Origin: Mesobacillus boroniphilus JCM 21738
GTDB taxonomy: Bacteria > Bacillota > Bacilli > Bacillales > Cytobacillaceae
DNA length: 42,889 bases
Direction: 5' to 3'
Assembly (NCBI RefSeq): GCF_000517385.1
Contig: NZ_BAUW01000027.1
Location: 1-42,889, forward strand
Shown: positions 8,519 through 17,006 of the stretch, one piece after another
Position numbering within the stretch: the first letter of the stretch is position 1
How the letters are laid out: each line of letters starts with the position of its first letter
Program-made: the position numbers and the translations under genes
The notes under the pieces: generated by a model
What the model was told of the DNA's origin: nothing
Databases searched by the model: none
The model's input: only the letters and a program-made list of their open reading frames with translations

Positions 8519-9804
8519 ATGAAGCCTTATTCTTTTCAACCTGATGCGGAATTTGCCGCACAGCTTGACCGCGAAGATCTATTAGCCTGTTACCGGGATG
8601 AATTTTACCTGAAACCTGATTCAATCTATCTTGATGGAAACTCGCTTGGCCTTCTTTCAAAACGTGCTGAGCAAACATTGCTTGAATCATTGGCTGATTG
8701 GCGCGAGCTTGGCATCGATGGTTGGATGGAAGGCAACCATCCGTGGTTCTATTTATCTGAAAAACTAGGAGAATTGACTGCTCCGCTTGTAGGTGCTGCT
8801 CCTGAAGAGGTTATTGTAAGCGGATCCACGACAGTCAACCTGCATCAGCTGGCGGCTACTTTTTATAAGCCTGAGGGGAAGAGGATAAAAATTCTTGCTG
8901 ATGAATTGAATTTCCCGTCCGATATCTATGCGCTTCAAAGCCAGCTAAGAATCCATGGCTATGATCCGGATACGCACCTGGTCAGGGTGCAAAGCAGGGA
9001 CGGAAGATTTCTTGTTGAGGACGATATCATTGAAGCAATGACCGAAGAAATTGCGCTTGTCGTGCTGCCGACTGTGCTGTACCGCAGCGGGCAAATCCTC
9101 GATATGGAGCGGCTGACAAGGGCAGCTCACGAGCGAGGAATCCTGATTGGGTTCGATGGATGCCATTCAATTGGTGCGATTCCGCATGCCTTCTCTGATT
9201 GGGGAGTCGACTTCGCTTACTGGTGCAATTATAAGCATCTGAATGGCGGGCCAGGGGCTGTAGCAGGTCTTTATGTGAACTCGAAGCATTTCGGCACGAC
9301 GCCTGGTCTTGCCGGCTGGTTCGGTTCAAGGAAAGATAAACAGTTTGATATGGAGCATGTCCTGACACCTGCAGAGACTGCTGGTGCCTACCAAATTGGT
9401 ACACCACATGTGCTAAGCCTTGCACCTTTGCTCGGTTCACTGGAAATGTTCGCCGAGGCGGGAATTCAGAATATCCGTGAAAAATCATTGAGGATTAATC
9501 AATATCTAATGGACCTGATTCAGCATGAGTTAGGCGAAGCAGGTTTTAAAATTGGCAGTCCTGTTGAAGAATTTAAACGTGGCGGCCATGTCAGTCTTGA
9601 GCATAAAGAAGCAGCAAGGATTTGCAAGGCTTTGAAGGAAAAAGGAATCATCCCTGATTTCCGCGCTCCGAACATTGTCCGCCTGGCACCTGTGCTCTTT
9701 ACACTTCTTACACGGACGTCTGGAATTCTGTCCAGATTTTAAAAGAAATAATGGATAAAAAATTATACGAGAAATTCAGCAATGAGCGCGAAGTTGTGGC
9801 GTAA
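8519..9804 (+). CDS. kynU: Kynureninase (one-base frameshift near C-terminus)
   Basis: PLP-dependent hydrolase that cleaves kynurenine to anthranilate and alanine in tryptophan breakdown. Signatures include [15 protein letters not shown] near the N-terminus, [31 protein letters not shown]-like [21 protein letters not shown] and [12 protein letters not shown] with the PLP-binding Lys. A G is missing at about 9694: the written frame ends at 9742, and the restored frame gives [20 protein letters not shown] and ends ..NEREVVA at 9804, as in Bacillus KynU. The start is one of three consecutive ATGs (8513, 8516, 8519); 8519 is best spaced from GGGAGAG. The start at 8462 would lie in the promoter. 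kynA begins 16 bases downstream. Confidence 0.9.
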
Positions 9805-9820
9805 GAGGGAGGAACCTGGC

Positions 9821-10639
9821 ATGAAGGAAGAACAAAAAACTTCACATGAAATTCATACCGATTTTTCAAAAGAGCTGTCATACGGAAGTTATCTGCAGTT
9901 GGATAACATCTTATCGAGCCAGCACCGCTTGTCTGATCACCATGATGAAATGTTATTCATCATCATCCACCAGGCTAGCGAGCTATGGATGAAGCTGATT
10001 TTACATGAAGTAAGTGCAGCGATTGACTGCATCCGCAAAAATGACCTGGAGCCATCTTTCAAGATGCTGTCGAGGGTGTCGAGGATCCAACAGCAGCTGA
10101 TCCAGTCATGGAGTGTGCTTTCTACGCTGACTCCAGCTGAATATATGGAGTTCCGCGACAAGCTTGGCCATTCGTCAGGATTCCAATCCTACCAGAACCG
10201 TTTGATCGAATTTGCTTTGGGGCAAAAGCAATCCCATGTTCTATCTGTTTATAAGCACGATGCCGACCTGTATAAAATCATGGAGGATGCGCTGCACGAA
10301 CGCTCAATTTATGATGCGGCGATCAGTGCGATGGCGATGCGCGGCCTGCCGATAGATGATTCGGCCCTAAATCGTGATTGGTCTGCACCATACGAGCCAA
10401 ATGCCAGTGTTGAGGAAGCATGGCTGACGGTGTATCGTAATGTCGATCAATATTGGGATTTATATGAGCTAGCGGAGAAGCTGGTCGATATCGGCAGCCA
10501 GCAGCAGCTATGGCGTTTCAACCATATGAGTACGGTTGAACGAATTATCGGCCACAAAACTGGAACAGGCGGCTCTGCCGGTGTATCCTATTTGAAAAAG
10601 GTCGTAGACCACCGATTTTTCCCTGAGCTATGGACCTGA
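9821..10639 (+). CDS. kynA: Tryptophan 2,3-dioxygenase
   Basis: Heme enzyme that opens the indole ring of L-tryptophan to N-formylkynurenine, the first step of the pathway. The 272-aa protein has the substrate region [14 protein letters not shown] (about 46-59, with the active-site His), [20 protein letters not shown] and the heme-ligand His in [19 protein letters not shown], then the [11 protein letters not shown] tail that closes the active site. Start ATG at 9821 is chosen for GGGAGG at 9807-9812; a start at 9782 would overlap the repaired kynU end. Tight spacing to kynU implies co-transcription. Confidence 0.95.
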   Translation: MKEEQKTSHEIHTDFSKELSYGSYLQLDNILSSQHRLSDHHDEMLFIIIHQASELWMKLILHEVSAAIDCIRKNDLEPSFKMLSRVSRIQQQLIQSWSVLSTLTPAEYMEFRDKLGHSSGFQSYQNRLIEFALGQKQSHVLSVYKHDADLYKIMEDALHERSIYDAAISAMAMRGLPIDDSALNRDWSAPYEPNASVEEAWLTVYRNVDQYWDLYELAEKLVDIGSQQQLWRFNHMSTVERIIGHKTGTGGSAGVSYLKKVVDHRFFPELWT

Positions 10640-10852
10640 GGACGAAGCTATAAAATAAGGCTGATTACTAGAGATTGTTGTTAAAATCCTAAAGCCGATT
10701 TTAACGTATATAAAGCCATTTTGCTGGTCGGTATTAAGTTTGCATGCTCTTTTCTCTTTATAAAGGAGTCAAGGATGCAAAGAAAAAGTTCATTCATTCT
10801 ATTTTGTAGTCAATAGTTTGAGAAAAGAGCTTAAAAGAAAGAAGGAAACAGT
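10640..10852 (+). promoter_or_regulatory. kynA-kynB intercistronic region with a possible leader peptide and alternative hairpins
   Basis: The 213-base gap is unusually long for this operon. It holds GCTCTTTTCTC (10746-10756) and its exact complement GAGAAAAGAGC (10820-10830), and a nested pair TTTGCAT (10739-10745) / ATGCAAA (10775-10781). Between them is a 13-codon ORF described separately. Competing pairing is possible. No clear sigma-A promoter was identified. Confidence 0.4.
10775..10816 (+). CDS. Possible 13-aa leader peptide upstream of kynB
   Basis: ATG at 10775 with AAGGAG six bases upstream encodes MQRKSSFILFCSQ, then TAG. The start codon lies inside one hairpin arm and the stop is just before the arm of a larger inverted repeat, which is the geometry of translation-coupled attenuation. 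There is no Trp codon, so a tryptophan-sensing mechanism is not supported. It could be chance. Confidence 0.3.
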   Translation: MQRKSSFILFCSQ

Positions 10853-11479
10853 ATGGGAAATTGGACTGATATTTCGCAGGTTTTAAATGATAAAATTCCT
10901 GTTTGGCCGGGAGACACTCCATTTCATTATGAAGTGAGCTGGGGAATGGAAGAAAGCGGCTCCGTGAATGTTGGACAGGTGACAATGAGCACGCATACCG
11001 GCACACATATCGATGCCCCTTTCCATTTCGAAAACGATGGAAAAAAAGTGATCGATCTGGACTTTAACCTTTATATCGGTCCTGCAAAGGTCATCCATTT
11101 GCAAAATCCAGCCAGTATCGGAGTTAAGGAAGTAGAATCTTTGGATTTGCAGGGAGTCAAGCGTTTGTTGATCCGTACGGACGCGTGGCAGGATAAGACT
11201 GTGTTCCCGGAATCAATTCCGCATATCGAGCCGGAACTGGCTGCTTATCTTGCTGAGCAAGGAGTACAATTGCTTGGCCTTGACCTGCCATCGGTCGATC
11301 CATTGGATAGCAAGGAACTGAGTGCCCATCATGAATTGAACAACCAGGGCATTCATATCCTTGAAGGACTGGTGCTTGATAAAATTGAACCAGGAGAATA
11401 CGAGCTCGCTGCTCTGCCTCTGCCGCTGGAACAGGCAGACGGCAGTCCTGTCAGAGCTGTGATCCGTGAAATTAAATAA
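10853..11479 (+). CDS. kynB: Kynurenine formamidase (cyclase family)
   Basis: Metal-dependent hydrolase that converts N-formylkynurenine to kynurenine and formate, linking KynA and KynU. The 208-aa length and sequence match bacterial KynB: WTDISQVLNDKIPVWPGD at the N-terminus, the metal-binding HTGTHIDAPFHF motif (about 47-58), LGLDLPSVDPLDS and HHELNNQGIHILEGL with further His/Glu ligands. The start follows AAGAAGGAAAC. Order kynU-kynA-kynB on one strand gives the full route from tryptophan to anthranilate; it is closed by a terminator. Confidence 0.95.
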   Translation: MGNWTDISQVLNDKIPVWPGDTPFHYEVSWGMEESGSVNVGQVTMSTHTGTHIDAPFHFENDGKKVIDLDFNLYIGPAKVIHLQNPASIGVKEVESLDLQGVKRLLIRTDAWQDKTVFPESIPHIEPELAAYLAEQGVQLLGLDLPSVDPLDSKELSAHHELNNQGIHILEGLVLDKIEPGEYELAALPLPLEQADGSPVRAVIREIK

Positions 11480-11492
11480 AGTTAGATGAGGG

Positions 11493-11521
11493 AGGCTGCC
11501 ATTTGGTGCAGTCTTTTTTTT
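11493..11521 (+). terminator. Terminator of the kyn cluster
   Basis: AGGCTGC / GCAGTCT stem (11493-11499, 11508-11514, one G-U) followed by TTTTTTTTG. Confidence 0.85.
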
Positions 11522-11546
11522 GTCGAAAATTTTAGATGGAAATGTG

Positions 11547-11598
11547 TTGACCATATTGGTCAATGGGGAGTAAGATGTAATTGACCGATGTGGTCAAT
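11547..11598 (+). promoter_or_regulatory. Promoter with two TetR-type operators
   Basis: Two copies of TTGACC-N5-GGTCAA, at 11547-11563 and 11581-11597, centres 34 bp apart. The first contains the -35 (TTGACC), the -10 TAAGAT is at 11571-11576 (18-bp spacer), and the second covers the start region. This is a textbook layout for autorepression by the adjacent TetR protein and co-control of the ABC genes. Confidence 0.75.
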
Positions 11599-11618
11599 AA
11601 GAATTTAAGGAGGGCGTT

Positions 11619-12248
11619 ATGTCTTCAAAATTTTTAAGCTTGAATCCTGAAAAGCAAGAACGAATTCTGAACGCCGCTCTAAAGGAGTTTGCCCTGAAAG
11701 GATACGGAAATGCATCCACGAATGAAATCGTCAAATCAGCAGGCATCTCGAAGGGCCTGCTTTTCCACTATTTTAATAACAAGAAAGAACTTTATCTGTT
11801 CCTTTATAACCACTTCGCCGATGTAATGGTAGAAGAGTTCTTCAATGAATTGGACCTAGATGAACGCGACATTTTCGAACGGATGAAAACGCTGATGATC
11901 CTGAAAAATAAACTGATGGCGAGGCATCCTGAGGTATTCGACTTCATGGTGGCGGCATCCATGGAAAGCACTGAAGAAGTAAAGGAGATATTGAATAACA
12001 CAAATACAGAGCTAATCCAGTCAAGCTATAGTCGATTATTCGAGAATATCGACATCACCATGTTCAGAGATGGAGTCGACATCCAAAGAGCCATCAATAT
12101 CATCATGTGGACGCTCCAGGGGTTTAGCAACCAGGAATTAGAAAAAGCCAAAAAGCTGAACAAAGCACATCACGACTTTGATGAAGCATTCAAAGAAGTC
12201 GAAGTGTATATTGAGATGATGAAGAAGGCTTTTTACAAGAATGTCTAA
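11619..12248 (+). CDS. TetR/AcrR-family transcriptional regulator
   Basis: A 209-aa DNA-binding repressor. The N-terminal TetR helix-turn-helix is clear at about residues 10-56: RILNAALKEFALKGYGNAST, EIVKSAGISKGLLFHYFNNKKELY. The C-terminal ligand domain is all-helical and not assignable to a ligand. Start ATG 11619 has AAGGAGGGCG upstream. It is preceded by twin palindromes and followed after 48 bases by an ABC exporter on the same strand, so it most likely represses its own transcript and the exporter, released by the substrate or a signal. Confidence 0.92.
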   Translation: MSSKFLSLNPEKQERILNAALKEFALKGYGNASTNEIVKSAGISKGLLFHYFNNKKELYLFLYNHFADVMVEEFFNELDLDERDIFERMKTLMILKNKLMARHPEVFDFMVAASMESTEEVKEILNNTNTELIQSSYSRLFENIDITMFRDGVDIQRAINIIMWTLQGFSNQELEKAKKLNKAHHDFDEAFKEVEVYIEMMKKAFYKNV

Positions 12249-12296
12249 GAAAAAGAGAATGAAGAGCTAAAGAAAAAGTATCTGGGAGGGTCTGGC

Positions 12297-13182
12297 ATGA
12301 ACGTGATTGAGATTAAAAATCTGACGAAATTGTACGGCAAGGCCAGGGGAATTGAAGATGTTAGTTTCAATGTGAAGGAAGGGGAGATTTTCGGGTTCAT
12401 TGGCCCGAATGGCGCGGGGAAATCAACGACGATCAGGACGTTGCTATCATTGATTTACCCAACGAGCGGCAGCGCGACGATATTTGGTAAAGATATCATC
12501 ACTGCAGCTCCGGAAATCAAAAAGGATATCGGCTACCTGCCATCTGAGGTATTTTACTATGACAATATGAAGGTCATGGATTTGCTCAAGTATTCAGCCA
12601 GCTTTTACAAGAAGGACTGCACCAAAAGGATCAAAGAGCTTGCTGACATAATGGAGCTCGACCTAACAAAGAAAATCGATGACCTTTCGCTTGGGAACAA
12701 AAAGAAGGTGGGTATCGTCCAGGGGCTTCTTCACGAACCGAAGCTGATCATACTCGATGAACCGACGAGCGGGCTGGATCCGCTCATGCAGCAGAAGTTC
12801 TTTGACCTTCTTGAAAAAGAAAACAAGAAAGGCGCGACGATTCTGTTTTCTTCCCATATTCTCAGCGAGGTGCAAAGGCTGTGCGACAAGGTCGCAATTA
12901 TCAAAGACGGCCGGATTGTCACCGTCGAGAAAATCAGCACGTTAAAAGAAAACACTTACAAGAAATTCAAAATCGAAACCAATTCCGTAATCGATAAAAA
13001 CCTTTTCAATTATTGACGGTGTGAACCAGCTTGAGCAGGATGGTGGATCGGTCAGCTTCCTCTTCAGAGGCAACATCAATTCCATCATGAAAAAAATTGC
13101 TGAAATTGAGATTGCGAACCTCTGGGTCGAGGAGCCTGACCTGGAAGAGATCTTCATGCACTACTATGAAAAGGAGGAATAG
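12297..13182 (+). CDS. ABC exporter ATP-binding protein (one-base frameshift)
   Basis: Nucleotide-binding subunit, 294 aa when repaired. Walker A GPNGAGKST (about 38-46), a degenerate signature LSLGNKKKVGI instead of LSGGQ, Walker B LIILDEPTSGLDP, and H-loop SSHILSEV. The C-terminal extension after about 220 is typical of exporter ATPases that couple to ABC-2 permeases. One extra A in the run at 12996-13000 ends the first frame at 13016; removing it gives SIIDGVNQLEQDGGSVSF and a C-terminus ending EEPDLEEIFMHYYEKEE at 13182, four bases before the first permease. Substrate unknown; the TetR gene suggests a drug, peptide or lipid. Confidence 0.9.
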
Positions 13183-13185
13183 GTA

Positions 13186-13982
13186 ATGAATATATTCCTT
13201 CATGAACTGAAGGCATACCGTAAATCGACAATTATATGGACCTTGTCGTTGGTGGCGATGGTCGTGTTGTTTTTATCTATGTTTCCTTCCTTCTCAAAGG
13301 ATGCGGAAGAGTTCAAGAAGCTGCTTGAAGGCTTCCCGGTAGAGTTGAGGAAAGCGATTGGACTTTCGGTTGACAGCATCGCGACATTGATTGGTTTTTT
13401 CTCCTATGCATTTTTGTACTTGAAGCTGGCGGGCGCCATCCAGGCTATGAATCTTGGAACCTCGATTCTATCAAAGGAAACGCGGGAGAAGACAGCTGAC
13501 TTTCTGCTGACTAAGCCAGTGACAAGGACTCAGGTAGTCACTTCCAAACTGTTGGCAGCGCTGGTTTCTCTGGTTATCACCAACATTATTTTTATCGCAG
13601 CAACTTTCGTGATGGCAGCTATTGTTGAAGGGGACGATTTTAACAAAGAAGCTTTGTTCATGATCGCTATCTCCCTGTTCTTCATCCAGCTTATGTTCAT
13701 GGCACTGGGAATTATCGTTTCGGTAATTTTTCCAAGAATTAAATCGGTGATTTCAGTATCGCTCGGTACTGTTTTCGGATTTTTCATGCTCGGGATGATC
13801 AGTCGACGACTGAAGATGAAGCATTAAGATATTTGACGCCGTTCAATTACTTTGATTCAACGTACATCACACAACATTCAAGCTATGAAACTTCATTTGT
13901 CATAGCCGGGGTAATTTTTATCATCGCTGCAGTCTCGGCCAGCTATTATTTTTACGCAAAAAAAGATGTCCATTCCGTTTAG
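13186..13982 (+). CDS. ABC-2 type permease subunit 1 (one-base frameshift)
   Basis: About 265 aa when repaired, with six predicted membrane segments. It shares with the next gene the N-terminal pattern F-(K/H)-E-(M/L)-KA-RKS-IIW, and the central block SKETREKTADFLLTKPVTRTQ versus the second permease's EERDKTVEFLLVKPVSRTR. A T is missing at about 13803: the first frame ends at 13827 and the restored frame reads SSTTEDEALRYLTPFNYFDS, ending AKKDVHSV at 13982. Repair makes it the same length as its partner, as expected for a heterodimeric channel. Confidence 0.88.
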
Positions 13983-13997
13983 GGAGGAGGGAAAGTC

Positions 13998-14795
13998 ATG
14001 AATCTTTTTAAAAGGGAAATGAAAGCAAATCGCAAGTCGCTCATCATTTGGAGTATCGGTGTCATCTTCATGGTCGCCGCGGGCATGGGCAAGTACTCAA
14101 GCCTGGAAGGGACCGGGCAATCGATGAATGCGCTGATGGCCGATATGCCTAAATCGCTGCAGGCCATCATGGGAACGGGTTCACTTGATCTGTCAACACC
14201 GATTGGTTATTACGGAGTCATATTCTTATACCTGGCTGTGATGGGAGCCATCCACGCAGCGATGCTCGGCTCGAACATCATTGCCAAGGAAGAGCGTGAC
14301 AAGACGGTCGAGTTCCTGCTCGTCAAACCAGTTTCGAGAACGAGGATGATAACCTTCAAGCTTTTAGCCGCTTTGGTCAATATCCTGATTTTCAATATTG
14401 TGACCTTCGCTTCTTCTGTGGGAATGGTCCAGAAATATGGGGAAGGTGTGAACGTGACCGGGGATATCACCATGCTGATGATCGGGATGTTTATTCTGCA
14501 GCTGATCTTCCTGGTTATCGGAACCGCAATCGCTGCTATCTATAAAAATGCGAAAAAAGCCACATCGCTGGCAACAGGAATCCTGCTTATCCTTTTCATT
14601 TTATCGATAGCAATTGATATGAATGAAAAGCTGGATGGGTTGAAGTTCCTGACTCCATTTAAATATTATGACGCAAAGCTAGTTTTGGAGGAAGGCGGCT
14701 TCGAACCGCTTTATCTGACACTGTCCGCTTTGTTGCTGCTAGGGTTCACAATCGTGACCTACGTGTTTTATCGAAAAAGAGATATGAATGTTTAA
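13998..14795 (+). CDS. ABC-2 type permease subunit 2
   Basis: A 265-aa membrane protein with about six hydrophobic segments, paralogous to the preceding permease (EERDKTVEFLLVKPVSRTRM, LTPFKYYDAKLVLEEGGFEP, YVFYRKRDMNV at the end). It has a strong AGGGAGGAGGG site before ATG 13998 and is intact. It completes the TetR-ATPase-permease-permease operon, ended by the terminator at 14794. Confidence 0.92.
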   Translation: MNLFKREMKANRKSLIIWSIGVIFMVAAGMGKYSSLEGTGQSMNALMADMPKSLQAIMGTGSLDLSTPIGYYGVIFLYLAVMGAIHAAMLGSNIIAKEERDKTVEFLLVKPVSRTRMITFKLLAALVNILIFNIVTFASSVGMVQKYGEGVNVTGDITMLMIGMFILQLIFLVIGTAIAAIYKNAKKATSLATGILLILFILSIAIDMNEKLDGLKFLTPFKYYDAKLVLEEGGFEPLYLTLSALLLLGFTIVTYVFYRKRDMNV

Positions 14796-14818
14796 TCCCG
14801 GGCAACCGGGATTTTTTG
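14794..14818 (+). terminator. Terminator of the TetR-ABC operon
   Basis: AATCCCGG-GCAA-CCGGGATT with TTTTTG following. Confidence 0.9.
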
Positions 14819-14874
14819 TAGTTAAGGAAACTATAAAATTTTTGAGTTCTGGATAACTTCATGAAGTTTCTTAA

Positions 14875-14994
14875 TCCAGCTCCAGCGCCTAGCCCCTCGA
14901 GACGCTTCGGTCCGACCAATGAAGTCAAAGAACGACTTCACTGGTCGGCCCTCCAGCGCTTGTCGGGGCTGATCGAGGCGCTTGCGCTTTTTGT
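14875..14994. repeat. Interspersed hairpin repeat, short form
   Basis: About 120 bp. It keeps both ends of the long copies (CCAGCGCCTAGCCCCTCGAG left; TCCAGCGCTTGTCGGGGCTG and GGCGCTTGCGCTTTTT right) and the inner hairpin GAAGTCAAAGAACGACTTC, but lacks the roughly 120-bp middle block. Loss of the block leaves the outer complementary ends intact. Confidence 0.85.
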
Positions 14995-15017
14995 TCTGGA
15001 ATAGAGGATGGATGCCA

Positions 15018-15158
15018 TGTGGTCGATATAATCACGAAAGTGGTCAATATAATCATAAAAGTGGTCGATATAATTGAAAAAGTGGTCGATATATTCAAAA
15101 ATCCGCTGATAAAATTCAAAAAGTGGTCGATATATTCAAAGATTCGCTGATATAAGTC
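15018..15158 (+). repeat. Phased short-repeat array 3, core GTGGTCGATATA, 21-bp period
   Basis: GTGGTC(G/A)ATATA starts at 15019, 15040, 15061, 15082 and 15123, with variant units CCGCTGATAAAA at 15103 and TTCGCTGATATA near 15144. Spacings are 21, 21, 21, 21, 20, 21. It lies 3' of the ABC operon in its sense orientation, just past the short repeat. The variant units resemble arrays 1 and 2. Confidence 0.85.
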
Positions 15159-15159
15159 A

Positions 15160-15466
15160 GAACGTGAAATGATTCAAGCGAAAAATGCTTCCACAGGAGT
15201 GTGAACTCTAACTATTTGTCGCAAAATAAAACGAATTCGGTACAACTTCTGTATATTTTCCTCCATTTTGCAGTAGGGTGGGTCAGTTCTTGCCCATCCT
15301 GGTGATTCGAAATTCACTGTCTGCTCCTTCGTTCACATTTTAGTAAAAAAACTCCCATCTTCCTCTGAATTTAGGATGCTATACTTTAAATATGTTAAAA
15401 ACTGCACATACCTAGTTAATTCAACTATAGGATAATCAAAATATTACTAAAGATTAGGTGAGCGGA
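15160..15466 (+). other. hemY upstream region
   Basis: No gene seen. A good -10 (TATACT, 15380-15385) lies about 80 bases before hemY but without a convincing -35. AGGTGA at 15456-15461 serves as ribosome binding site. Confidence 0.4.
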
Positions 15467-16871
15467 ATGGATGAAAAGAAGGTCATTGTTGTTGGCGGCG
15501 GGATTACTGGACTCGCGACAGCATATTATCTCCAAAAAGAAGCAAGGGAGAAGCAACTGCCCATCAAAGTGAAATTGATTGAAGCAAGCGATCGCCTTGG
15601 CGGTGTCATCAGCACTGAGAAGCGGGACGCTTTGTCATTGAAAGAGGGCCGGATTCTATCATGCGAGAAAAATGAGTGCGATGAGATTGATAGAAGAAGT
15701 TGGCCTTAAAGATAAAATCATCTCCAATACTGCCGGGAAATCTTATATTTATGCGAGAGGCAAGCTTCACACGATGCCTGAGGGCTCTTTTATGGGCATT
15801 CCTACGAAGGTGACCCCGTTTGCGTTATCGGGATTATTTTCACCGCTGGGAAAATTGCGTGCGGCGGGGGATTTTATTTTACCGAAAGGCGAGCCGAAAG
15901 CAGACCAATCGCTTGGAGCCTTTTTCCGCCATCGGCTTGGCGACGAGGTGGTCGACAACCTGATTGATCCACTATTGTCAGGTATCTATGCGGGCGATAT
16001 TGATGAACTCAGCTTGATGGCATTGTTCCCGAACTTCTATGAAATCGAACAGAAGCATCGGAGCCTTGTGATTGGATTGAATAAATCGATGCCAAAGCCG
16101 CTAAAAACAGCTAAAAAGCCGGGCTCCAAAAAAGGAATGTTCATCTCATTGTCGACGGGCCTCGAGGAGCTGATTCACCGTGTTGAAAGCCGACTGGAAG
16201 AAGGATCGGTCGTGAAAGGAACGGCTGTAAAAAAGGTAGTGAAAACAGGCAATGATTATCAAGTCCATTTTGAAACTGGAGATGTTGAATCAGCAGACAG
16301 TGTCGTCATCACGACGGACCATTTCCATGCGCAGCGCATGCTATCGGAATACTCATTCATGAAACAATTCAAAGAAATGCCATCCAATTCGGTGGCAAAT
16401 GTTGCGATGGCATTTCCGAAATCGGCAATTGAAAAAGATATCGATGGAACAGGCTTCCTCGTTTCTAGAAACAGCGATTTCCGGATCACCGCATGTACGT
16501 GGACACACAAGAAGTGGCCTGGCACATCTCCTGAAGATATGGCATTGCTCCGCTGCTATGTCGGCAAACCGGATGACCAGGAAGCAGTCGAACTATCTGA
16601 CGAGGAAATCGTCGAACTGGTGTTGAAAGATTTGAACAAGACGATGAATATCACTGAAAAGCCAATCTTCCATGTCGTAACGAGATGGAGAAAAGCGATG
16701 CCGCAATATACTGTGGGGCATCTTGAAAAGATTGCCAATGTCAAAAAGCAACTCGACGAGGAACTCCCTGGTGTCTTCCTTGCCGGAGGGTCATTTGAGG
16801 GAGTTGGCATCCCTGGTTGTATCGACCAGGCAGAGGCTGCAGTGGAGAAAGTAATACTCTATCTGGGTTAA
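15467..16871 (+). CDS. hemY: Oxygen-dependent protoporphyrinogen/coproporphyrinogen oxidase (two frameshifts)
   Basis: FAD-dependent oxidase of heme synthesis, soluble or peripheral on the cytoplasmic membrane side; Gram-positive HemY mainly makes coproporphyrin III. About 468 aa when repaired, matching B. subtilis HemY. Dinucleotide motif VVGGGITGLATAYYL (about 6-20), EASDRLGG, PTKVTPFALSGLFSP, EEFFRRR-like GAFFRHRLGDEVVDNLIDPL, LLSGIYAGD and GVGIPGCIDQAEAAV at the FAD-binding C-terminus. Two bases are missing, a G at about 15629 and an A in the run at 15668-15672; restoring them gives STEKRDGFVIERGPDS and MREKMSAMRLIEEVGL. The start is ATG 15467, or GTG 15458 which lacks a ribosome site. 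Loss of this gene would impair respiration, so sequencing error is more likely than decay. Confidence 0.9.
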
Positions 16872-16882
16872 TATTATTCATT

Positions 16883-16917
16883 CCGCTATCTTTTCACAGG
16901 TAGCGGTTTGTACTTTT
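16883..16917 (+). terminator. Weak terminator after hemY
   Basis: CCGCTATC / GGTAGCGG stem (16883-16890, 16899-16906, one G-U), followed by TTTGTACTTTT. Confidence 0.55.
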
Positions 16918-16941
16918 ATTAGGCGGATAACCAAATACTTC

Positions 16942-16970
16942 TTTTGAAAAGTCGGAACCTTCTGTAAAAT
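16942..16970 (+). promoter_or_regulatory. Possible promoter of the PAS sensor kinase
   Basis: TTTTGA (16942-16947), 17-bp spacer, TAAAAT (16965-16970). The -35 is poor. Confidence 0.3.
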
Positions 16971-17006
16971 AGAACTATAAGGATAAAAAAGTTTGGAGAG
17001 ATCTCT

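Noticed and set aside
10775-10816. Tryptophan attenuation through the kynB leader peptide
   Set aside because: The peptide has no Trp codon, so classical Trp attenuation is not supported.
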